From contig CALVAN010000007.1 in NCBI GenBank assembly GCA_944325555.1, forward strand, positions 1 to 64,000: 64,000 bases of DNA. Direction: 5' to 3'. Positions 1-7,591 of this stretch are shown here, in pieces. The translations under genes and the position numbers were made by a program. The DNA is from Candidatus Gastranaerophilales bacterium (GTDB lineage: Bacteria > Cyanobacteriota > Vampirovibrionia > Gastranaerophilales > Gastranaerophilaceae). How positions within the stretch are numbered: the stretch's first letter is position 1; each line of letters starts with the position of its first letter. The notes under the pieces are model-generated. The model saw only the letters and a program-made list of their open reading frames with translations. It did not search any database and had not been told where the DNA came from.

Positions 1-130
1 ACGGCTTACTTCTGCTCGCTCACCGGATTCGTTCACTTTGTTCACTCCATCCGTCCGCAAATCCGCAGGATGCCCTTAGGTACAAGCGAGGTCCCTCTCA
101 GACATAATCTGCAGACCTTAGTATGCCAAT
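1..130. repeat. Edge of a dispersed non-coding repeat
   Basis: Bases 1-184 contain no credible gene. They share features with the gene-free block near 37 kb. The 15 bases at 48-62 are the exact reverse complement of 37167-37181, and the first nine bases (ACGGCTTAC) equal one arm of the hairpin at 37717-37739. The short ORF at 42-239 on the minus strand has no recognisable content. I read this as the end of a dispersed intergenic repeat cut by the window edge; its full extent cannot be seen. Confidence 0.4.
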
Positions 131-184
131 AAAATTTGTCAGAAAATGGTACATACCTGTCAGTCAGCAATATCACAAGAAAAG

Positions 185-1702
185 CTATGACATATTTGCG
201 TGTTTGGATTTCATCGACTTGTTCAGATAAACGCCGCACGCAGCCACAGCTGCTACACCAAGAGCAATAAATATATTCTTTTTGTTAAACAAAGCCGCTC
301 TGTTCATTGGTTTAGCCGAATCTTCTGTTACAGTTTCTGTCACCATTTCTATTACTTTTTCAGTTTTTTGCTCAATTTTTTCAAACACTTTTTTAACAAT
401 ATCGTCTTTTTCTTCTAATACAGCACCGTGATATCTTCCGTCAGAAAGAGTGTTATTAAAGGCCTCCAGATGTTTTGTCATTAATTCAAAATATGACTTT
501 TCTGCACCCTGTGCGTTTTGAGAATATTCTTTTGTTTGTTCAACAAGTTTGTTAAAATAGTCAAAAGCCTTTGTGTGTGCACCCTGATAATCATTCATCA
601 ACCATTTCAACTGAATTTTACCAAGCTCTGTTCTTACAACATTTTCTCTGGGAGAAGCAAAAACAGTCTTAAATACTCTTTCAGCTTCCAGTGCATCATT
701 ATGCTTTTGAACCTGCAATGTATCTGTGGGCGACATATCCATTTTTTCCAAAAAATCGACCATTTTAGTATGATAATTTTGAGATTTTGCTTTCAAATAA
801 TCCGTTAAAAGCTGTTTCGGATTTTCAGCCCTGTCATGTTTTATGTAATCGTAAATCGAACGGAATTCAAAATTGGAAGCATTCGATTTTATATTCAAAT
901 GCGGATTATCAGAATGATTTTTTATATCAAAAACAGGATCGTTATTGTAGAAAACCGCTCTAAATTTGTCTTTTACCGGTGAGTTTATTTGATGCCCGTC
1001 TTTAATAAAGTTTCCGTCTATCATATCAGAAGAAATATAGCTTCCGTTATTTTGCAGAATATTAAAGGAGCCAAAATCAATAAATTTGGCTTTGTTGTCT
1101 GCGGAAAGAATGATGTTTCCGCTCTGCAAATCACTGTGGGCTATACCGTTAATATCCATCTTAAAGGTTTTTGCCATAATATCTGATAAATAAGAAGAAT
1201 TTAATTTTGTATCAAATGGGTGCTTACCCTCAAGGTTTTCCAAAACAAGATAGTGCTTGTCGTTACTATCTATCAAATCAACAGGCCTCACTGCAATATC
1301 AGGGTCAATCTGTTGCATTCTTTTTAAAATGCGGTATTCCTTTATGTTGTTTTCCCCTTTAATATCAGCCATAGGACCTTGATCCTTCGGGTTAGGTGCT
1401 TTCAGCCCGAATTCTTCGTTAAGTTTGTAATACTCACTTTGAAACCCCTTGCCGCTTGCACTTGCTTGATTTGCATTTATTCTGCCAATAAGGTTTTCAG
1501 CTTCCTGTCTGTTATATCCACCTTTAAACGATACAGGTTTTGCCTTAAAGTAATCCGTTTGTGTTTTTACAAAAACATCCTGTTCTAAATTTAAATTTGT
1601 TCCCAAGAATGAAGTAGTCCATGCCGTCGGTTGGCAATGTCTTGTTTGGCGGACATTACCGTAATTTTTCCCCGACAATACGGAAATAGATGCAGCTCTC
1701 AT
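185..1702 (-). CDS. Kinase-like protein with C-terminal membrane anchor and SFKG motif
   Basis: A 505-residue protein with the hallmarks of a protein-kinase-like (PKL) fold. HSDLQSGN at residues 189-196 matches the catalytic-loop pattern HxDxxxxN, and IDFG at 208-211 matches the metal-binding DFG. GLKAP (99-103) may supply the ATP-binding lysine. The rest of the kinase domain is divergent, so it could be a RIO/APH-type small-molecule kinase or a protein kinase. VSFKGG at 57-62 is the N-terminal motif shared with four other proteins in this window. A hydrophobic stretch near 475-493 followed by a basic tail looks like a single C-terminal membrane anchor; there is no signal peptide. The gene is divergent from the HAD gene at 1851, with about 150 bases between them. 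The ATG at 1702 is preceded by a purine-rich AGGGG about 12 bases upstream. The substrate is unknown. Confidence 0.7.
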   Translation of the reverse strand: MRAASISVLSGKNYGNVRQTRHCQPTAWTTSFLGTNLNLEQDVFVKTQTDYFKAKPVSFKGGYNRQEAENLIGRINANQASASGKGFQSEYYKLNEEFGLKAPNPKDQGPMADIKGENNIKEYRILKRMQQIDPDIAVRPVDLIDSNDKHYLVLENLEGKHPFDTKLNSSYLSDIMAKTFKMDINGIAHSDLQSGNIILSADNKAKFIDFGSFNILQNNGSYISSDMIDGNFIKDGHQINSPVKDKFRAVFYNNDPVFDIKNHSDNPHLNIKSNASNFEFRSIYDYIKHDRAENPKQLLTDYLKAKSQNYHTKMVDFLEKMDMSPTDTLQVQKHNDALEAERVFKTVFASPRENVVRTELGKIQLKWLMNDYQGAHTKAFDYFNKLVEQTKEYSQNAQGAEKSYFELMTKHLEAFNNTLSDGRYHGAVLEEKDDIVKKVFEKIEQKTEKVIEMVTETVTEDSAKPMNRAALFNKKNIFIALGVAAVAACGVYLNKSMKSKHANMS

Positions 1703-1850
1703 ATGTCCAAGTCCCCTTTATTGACTTTTATTATAAAACAAATTTATATTTTTGTGTATTACTCTTGTAACATTTTGTAAAACTAAGTGAATTAATTCTT
1801 TTAATCCGTTATATTTTTTTTTATTATCAGAAAAAGTATTGAGGTTTACT

Positions 1851-3131
1851 GTGTTTATTAATCCTATAAAATTTAATATATTCCCCAACAATTCAATATC
1901 ATTCAAAGCCGGAAAAACCGCTGTATTTACTGATTTCGACAAAACATACACCCCGTTTTCTCATGTTGAAATGTGCGAACAAAATACTTTGCCCGAAGGC
2001 AGTGAAAGACGGCATTTGTTCAACGATTATTTTCAAAAAATCAAAGATTTTTCAGACACATCAAAAGGTAAAGTTTTGTTAACAATTACTACAGGAAGAA
2101 ATTTATCCGAGTATAAATATGTTGAAAACAAACTTAAAGACAAACATCTCAATTACTTTGCTCCTGATGCTATTATTACAAAAGACGGCGGTGACCGTTT
2201 TGTAAGAACAGAAGACAGATGGAAAAAAGATACAAACAAAACCGAACAAATAAAAAATGAAACAAACGGCTGGGATTCTTTACGTATAAAAATTGCTATT
2301 AAAGACATAATAAGACAGGAATTTAAAAATCCTGTATTTATTGAATCAGGCGTAAACAGAACAAAAGATGATTACGGCGATATATCTCTAGAGGCTCAAC
2401 TGGACACATTACCGAAAGATAAGGCCCAAAACTATGTATCTTTTACAAAAGACGAAGATAACGCAATAGAAATTGCATTTTCCAATAATTTACCAACGGA
2501 ACGTATTAAAGAAAAAATAGAAGCCTATTTAAAAGATAACAATATTAAAGCTGTTGTAAAGCACTACCCCAATGATTATAACGGATTTTGCCCGCAAATA
2601 ATTGACGGGCACAAGGAAATAATCCCCGGCAATAAAATGTTTATAAAACCTGCTCCGGAGGACAAACAGATTACAAAACTCTATGATGTTAAAAACGCAC
2701 TGAAAAATGTTGTGCGCAATGACTCAAATGACCTGATTATTGCGGCAGGTGACGACAGCAATGATGAAGAAATGCTCAACCCGCTCAATTATCTTGACAT
2801 ATACGGCATAAATATTGATAAAGACCTGCCTGCATTTGTAATATTAAAAGATGACAGGGTACTTGATGCAATAAGTAAAATGCCTTTCTGTTCAATCATT
2901 GTAGGCAGCAGCGAAAGACTCAACCACCTGCGGGAAATGGACAAACTGCTGAGAGAAAAGGGGATAAACAAAATGATTTGCATCCCTGATTCTCTGGACA
3001 AAAACAATGGATTTTTAAATGCAATAAAAACGGCAATGTACAACTATGCGGAACAAAATCCTGAATACTCTTATGAAATGGGGATGGACCTGTACACCTC
3101 ATTGATGGACGGAGGCTCGATATGGTCTTAG
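1851..3131 (+). CDS. HAD-superfamily phosphatase (sucrose-phosphatase-like) with SFKA motif
   Basis: A HAD hydrolase, probably of the C2-capped sucrose-phosphatase/trehalose-phosphatase type. FTDFDKTYTP near the N-terminus is motif I (DxDx[T/S], nucleophile aspartate), TITTGR is motif II, and AAGDDSNDEEML near residue 300 is motif IV (GDxxND). I chose the GTG at 1851 because GAGG at 1841-1844 sits six bases before it; an upstream TTG at 1839 overlaps that ribosome-binding site. From this start the protein is 426 residues and carries ISFKAG at 16-21, just before the HAD fold, matching the SFKG motif of neighbouring proteins. The gene overlaps the following radical SAM gene by ten bases and heads a coupled four-gene unit. 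The substrate is probably a sugar or polyol phosphate, by inference from the fold and the GH13 gene downstream. Confidence 0.8.
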   Translation: MFINPIKFNIFPNNSISFKAGKTAVFTDFDKTYTPFSHVEMCEQNTLPEGSERRHLFNDYFQKIKDFSDTSKGKVLLTITTGRNLSEYKYVENKLKDKHLNYFAPDAIITKDGGDRFVRTEDRWKKDTNKTEQIKNETNGWDSLRIKIAIKDIIRQEFKNPVFIESGVNRTKDDYGDISLEAQLDTLPKDKAQNYVSFTKDEDNAIEIAFSNNLPTERIKEKIEAYLKDNNIKAVVKHYPNDYNGFCPQIIDGHKEIIPGNKMFIKPAPEDKQITKLYDVKNALKNVVRNDSNDLIIAAGDDSNDEEMLNPLNYLDIYGINIDKDLPAFVILKDDRVLDAISKMPFCSIIVGSSERLNHLREMDKLLREKGINKMICIPDSLDKNNGFLNAIKTAMYNYAEQNPEYSYEMGMDLYTSLMDGGSIWS

Positions 3132-4387
3132 AACTTCCGTTTGAAATGGAATTTATTTTAAGCCTTACCTATAGATGCAACCTAAACTGCTCGATGTGCA
3201 CGCAATACGGCGAAGGTTTTAAACAGCAGGCGACTGACGATATGACGGTAGAACAGTGGGAAGCTTTTTTTGAATCCGTATCAGACGTTAACCCGAAGCC
3301 TAAAATGCTGTTGATGGGCGGTGAACCCCTGTTGTATAAAGACTTTGAAAAGCTTTTTGCGCTGACCCAAAAACACGGCTTTAACGTTCAAATTGTCACT
3401 AACGGGGTTTTGTTGGACAGGTATCTTGAGCAAATTGCAAAAACCAATACAACAATAACCATCAGCCTGGACGGTCTTGAACAGACACACGATTCAATCC
3501 GTAACCGTAAAGGCACGTTCAAAAAGGTTATGGAGAATATTGACAAAATCGAAGCGCACCAAAAAGCGGGAAGCAAAATTGAGCTTTGTATAAACTGTGT
3601 TATGCTGCCTGACAATGTTGACGAACTGTCAGAGTTTTTGCAATTTATACAGAAAAAAAACATAAAAACTCTTACTTTCCAGCATCTTCAATTTTCTTCT
3701 CCGGAGCTTAACAAGCACACGGATACTCAATGGATGAAGAGATTGAACAAGCCTTATGCAGGCGGGCTTATTCCACCCAAGCACTATAAAATCGACAAAA
3801 ATTACGTTGAAAAACTTACAAAAGCAATAGACTCTCTAAAAGATGTCTGCAAAACCACTGCATTTATTTTCCCCGCACTGGAAGACGAGGAAATCGAAAA
3901 TTATTATCTGGATAAAAACCTTGATGAAATCCGAACCGGCAGAATCTGTACAACTCCGTGGGTAAACCCGACAATACACTCAAACGGTGATGTATCAAAC
4001 TGTATTGGCAACATTATCGGCAACATCAACCAAGAAGATTTTTGGACAATATGGAACAACGAAAAAGCTAACAGTTTAAGGCAAACACTTTGCCAAAACG
4101 GCAAATTTACAATCTGTGCAAAATGTTGCAATTTTTATAAAGGCAACTTTATTTATGCACCAGCAACATTATTGCGCATAAACAACAAACTGCTCAGTCT
4201 TCCGGATGAAATTAACTTCATAAAATCATCCAAAAACGGTGTATTCATATTGGACAAATACAGGGATAAAACCTCTGAAAATGCGACACCTGTTATACCT
4301 TTGGAAACTTTTACCCCTGCATCCGTTAGAAATCTGCAAAAAACAGAAACAATTGTCGCAAAATTCAGCGAATTAAAAGGAGCTTAA
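3122..4387 (+). CDS. Radical SAM/SPASM-type enzyme
   Basis: A 421-residue radical SAM protein. CNLNCSMC at about residues 19-26 is the CxxxCxxC motif for the SAM-binding 4Fe-4S cluster, GGEPLL near 66-71 is the GGEP motif, and TISLDG is a later strand motif of the barrel. Cysteines in the last third (ICTTPW, NCIGN, ICAKCCNFYKG) form a SPASM-like region for auxiliary Fe-S clusters, as in peptide- and protein-modifying maturases and in some sugar-modifying enzymes. The start ATG has GGAGG at 3110-3114 and lies inside the end of the HAD gene. The next gene begins two bases after the stop. No short precursor-peptide gene is visible alongside it, so the neighbouring coiled-coil protein or a glycan substrate are the alternatives. 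Confidence 0.85.
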   Translation: MVLELPFEMEFILSLTYRCNLNCSMCTQYGEGFKQQATDDMTVEQWEAFFESVSDVNPKPKMLLMGGEPLLYKDFEKLFALTQKHGFNVQIVTNGVLLDRYLEQIAKTNTTITISLDGLEQTHDSIRNRKGTFKKVMENIDKIEAHQKAGSKIELCINCVMLPDNVDELSEFLQFIQKKNIKTLTFQHLQFSSPELNKHTDTQWMKRLNKPYAGGLIPPKHYKIDKNYVEKLTKAIDSLKDVCKTTAFIFPALEDEEIENYYLDKNLDEIRTGRICTTPWVNPTIHSNGDVSNCIGNIIGNINQEDFWTIWNNEKANSLRQTLCQNGKFTICAKCCNFYKGNFIYAPATLLRINNKLLSLPDEINFIKSSKNGVFILDKYRDKTSENATPVIPLETFTPASVRNLQKTETIVAKFSELKGA

Positions 4388-4388
4388 T

Positions 4389-5741
4389 ATGAAAATAAGT
4401 AAAATTTCTCCACAAACCTTAAAGAAAACAAGAGCTAATTCCCAACAAAAAGAACAGGATTTAACAAGCTTCGGCACTAATGAAAATAAAACCGCTGTAG
4501 AGACAAAAAATGCTTCAGACGCAATAAAAAGCAATTTTTTGTCAGGTATTTCTTTTAAAGGACAGACGCAAAATATAATACGCAAACAATTCGGTACGGC
4601 AGGTGTTGTAGCTATCGGCAGAGAACCTACTTATAACGACTCACAATACGGAACACTTGAAGAAAAAATAGGTCAAAATCCGTTAAGCCACGCAAACTCT
4701 TCTATTGAGCGAACACATAACAATTACACAACAAACCGTGTATATTTTGCCGACCCTGAAGAGGTTGTTAATGACCAGACAAAACGTGACCACGACTTTA
4801 TTGTGTACGACAATCAGCCGAAGTACCCACGACTTGAAGAGCTAAAAGAAAACTATTTCAACGAAAATCGCAACGCAAACAATTACGGTCAAAACTTTAA
4901 AACCCTTGCAGAATACTATTACAGGTTAGAGCTTGCGGACAAAAAAGAGCTGCAGAAACTGCTTGACGAAAAAGCAAGTTTCCAACACGAATATGATATC
5001 TCAGCCGGATATAAACACGACCTTGACGAAAAAGCACAGGAATATCCTTGGCAATCGGATGATTTAAAAAGAGATAAGGAAAAAGCAGATTATTTCTACA
5101 GCATAAACGCTGAAAAATACAACAGCATTAATCAAAAAATAGGCTACTACAATGACAGAATAAATCATTCAAAAATGCAGCAGAAAAAAGCAATACAGGC
5201 CTTCAAACTTTTTGATGAAGTCGGTTTGATGTTTATGGACAGAGATAATGCAAGAAACCAAATCCAATACAAACGTTACTGTATGGAAAATTCTCAGTCA
5301 GCAATAAATAAAAATAATAAACTGTTAAATGAATTTATAAAACAAAAAGCTGATTTAGAGAAACAAATTAAAGTGGCTCAAGATTGGAAAGACCTTAATG
5401 ACGAAAAAGTAAATGCTCCAATGAGCGACTTTAGCCAGTTTGATTATTATACGGCAAAAAGCAAAAAAGAAGAAGAAATTGCAGAAAAAGATGAGGCTAA
5501 AGTTGAAAGCGAAAGAGTGTCAAAAAAATTAGCAGTGCTGAAAGACAGGTTAAACAAAATAGATATGAATATAAAACACGGTGAACAGGCAAACCGTGAG
5601 CACCAACTGCTAATTGATCGTTACAGAAAAGTACTTCCGGAACTTGAAGCAAATTTCAAATACAAATCGGAAGAAATAAAAAAATTCTATCCCAAAATGG
5701 AAGAATTTTACCGAAACAATATTGAAGAATGGCAATACTAA
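4389..5741 (+). CDS. Coiled-coil protein with N-terminal SFKG motif, unknown function
   Basis: A 450-residue protein that I cannot assign to a family. The first 60 residues are polar and probably disordered; they contain TSFGTN (about 26-31) and GISFKG (53-58). From about residue 150 to the end it is rich in Lys, Glu and Gln with heptad-like spacing, consistent with long helical coiled coils. There is no signal peptide or membrane segment. It starts two bases after the radical SAM stop and overlaps the GH13-like gene by 13 bases, so all are probably translated together. It could be a structural or scaffold protein, or the protein substrate of the radical SAM enzyme; both are guesses. Confidence 0.6.
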   Translation: MKISKISPQTLKKTRANSQQKEQDLTSFGTNENKTAVETKNASDAIKSNFLSGISFKGQTQNIIRKQFGTAGVVAIGREPTYNDSQYGTLEEKIGQNPLSHANSSIERTHNNYTTNRVYFADPEEVVNDQTKRDHDFIVYDNQPKYPRLEELKENYFNENRNANNYGQNFKTLAEYYYRLELADKKELQKLLDEKASFQHEYDISAGYKHDLDEKAQEYPWQSDDLKRDKEKADYFYSINAEKYNSINQKIGYYNDRINHSKMQQKKAIQAFKLFDEVGLMFMDRDNARNQIQYKRYCMENSQSAINKNNKLLNEFIKQKADLEKQIKVAQDWKDLNDEKVNAPMSDFSQFDYYTAKSKKEEEIAEKDEAKVESERVSKKLAVLKDRLNKIDMNIKHGEQANREHQLLIDRYRKVLPELEANFKYKSEEIKKFYPKMEEFYRNNIEEWQY

Positions 5742-7591
5742 ACCAATATAACTTTTATCCATTAAAACCGAAAGATTGTTTGGACATAACGTTCGAACAA
5801 TCTTTTGCGATGCTGAAACAAATTGTCGGTGAAAAAGAATTGAACAGGGCTTTTGATATTTCAACTCCTTATCCTTCTCCGATTGTAAATCAAAAAGATA
5901 CAAAATGGTGCCAAACCGCAAAAATAATCGGCATAAATCCGAGATTAACAAAGACCTTCTGGGGCATAATAAAATACGCAATGACTTTTAGCGAAAACTG
6001 CGTACACATTATGCCGCTTTGGACTACCGGGGATAGAGGGAGCCTTTATGTACAAACCTCGTGGCGTTTAAACGAGGAGTTTTTGGATCCGAATTTGATT
6101 GAAAAAGGATACAAAACGCCAGAGCAGCAGCTTAAACTGACAATAAACGTGCTGCATGCAATGGGCAAAATCGCAGGATTTGACGTTTTGCCGCATGTTG
6201 ATAATTTTTCCGAAATAACTTTGCTGAATCCAAAATTTTTTGAATGGGCCAAATTAAACGAACAAAAGACCTCGCAGCTGTTTGCACCCGATGTTGATTA
6301 CAACACAATTTATAAAGAGGTTGAAAGCATAATCATTAAAGCAACAAACGCACCATATAATCTTTTTGAACTTGACGAGCGGGAACGGGAAAATTTTATA
6401 TTTCCACAAAACTCCGACAGAACTTCTATAAGGATAAACCTTATGAATAAAATACGGGAAGCCGGGCTTGAACCGCTTCCCGTAGCGGAACACGCACCTA
6501 TGCGTCCAGTTGTTTTTCAAAAAATCGAACACTCAGGCGGACAAAGCTGGGCGGTGTTCGATGTAAAAAACCGTTCATCGGCAGCAAAAGTAATAGGCTG
6601 TGTTACTCCTTACAAGTGGTACAAAATCGATGACAACGGATATCCCATTCAAAATACGGTTGAACAAGAGGTTTGGGACTATTTCAGCGACAAAATCAAC
6701 GATTTCCAACAGGAATACAACTTTGACTTTTTAAGAGCGGATATGGCACACAACCAGATTGCCCATTCCCATAATTGCGAAGAAAAAAACGAAAACGAAC
6801 AACAAGAGATGTGGGCATATTTAAAAGACAAAATTAACCGCACAAAGCCTTATTTCGGTATTTTAGCGGAAGCTTTTTACAACACATATTATATCAACGG
6901 CATTGCGGATATGATTAACAAAAAAGTTGATATAGTTTTGGGTAATATGAATTTTCAATATTTAAACAAGGAATATGTTGATACAATTGATGATTACCTG
7001 AGACCGTTTCGGGAAAACTTTCCGTTTTATCCCTGTATATGCACTTTTTCAAACGACGGGGATTTAAAAGAGCATTCAGTTTATTTTCAATCTGAAGAAG
7101 CAAACGAAGCAAGGTTTTTTATCTCGATGTTTTTAAACTTGCCCTCTTATACGGGCATCGGCTATGAAACCAAAAAGCTGAAACCGCAAAATGAAAATGA
7201 ATTTTCTAACGAGTATGTAAAAATACAAGAAAAACCCTACCTCTGGGGTGATAACGATATCCTGTTTGAACAAATTACTCAGATGCGTGAATTGTATGTA
7301 AAATACAAAACAATTATTGATAGCGCTCATCTTGATTTGATTGCAACTGACAATGAGAACTCTCTTGTGTGGACATATTCAACTAACGAAAAGTTAAAAC
7401 TGCTGTTTGTTGTCAATTTGAATCCCGACGAGCAAACAATACAATTTGCCTTACCTGCTTCTATGCGAGATGCAAAAATGGTGTACACCAATTCTCAATA
7501 CGATGAAATTTCGGCAAGTGTAGAACAAAAAGTTTTTACAATAGAAAATATTTACATAGGCGAGTGTGCGGTGTTTGAGTTCGAAAATTAA
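5729..7591 (+). CDS. GH13-like (alpha-amylase family) glycosidase or phosphorylase
   Basis: A 620-residue protein with the four conserved GH13 regions in order. FDVLPHVDNF at 151-160 is region I. FDFLRADMAH at 332-341 is region II, with Arg336 and the nucleophile Asp338. GILAEAF at 377-383 is region III with the acid/base Glu381. SNDGD at 441-445 is region IV, with Asp443 in place of the usual HD. The catalytic triad is therefore intact. The last 100 residues resemble the C-terminal beta domain. No signal peptide is present, so it should act in the cytoplasm on an alpha-glucan, sucrose or similar substrate. It is the fourth gene of the coupled unit starting with a sucrose-phosphatase-like HAD. 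It is convergent with the next gene, and both stop codons use the same TTAA at 7588-7591. The exact subfamily is not determined. Confidence 0.75.
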   Translation: MAILNQYNFYPLKPKDCLDITFEQSFAMLKQIVGEKELNRAFDISTPYPSPIVNQKDTKWCQTAKIIGINPRLTKTFWGIIKYAMTFSENCVHIMPLWTTGDRGSLYVQTSWRLNEEFLDPNLIEKGYKTPEQQLKLTINVLHAMGKIAGFDVLPHVDNFSEITLLNPKFFEWAKLNEQKTSQLFAPDVDYNTIYKEVESIIIKATNAPYNLFELDERERENFIFPQNSDRTSIRINLMNKIREAGLEPLPVAEHAPMRPVVFQKIEHSGGQSWAVFDVKNRSSAAKVIGCVTPYKWYKIDDNGYPIQNTVEQEVWDYFSDKINDFQQEYNFDFLRADMAHNQIAHSHNCEEKNENEQQEMWAYLKDKINRTKPYFGILAEAFYNTYYINGIADMINKKVDIVLGNMNFQYLNKEYVDTIDDYLRPFRENFPFYPCICTFSNDGDLKEHSVYFQSEEANEARFFISMFLNLPSYTGIGYETKKLKPQNENEFSNEYVKIQEKPYLWGDNDILFEQITQMRELYVKYKTIIDSAHLDLIATDNENSLVWTYSTNEKLKLLFVVNLNPDEQTIQFALPASMRDAKMVYTNSQYDEISASVEQKVFTIENIYIGECAVFEFEN

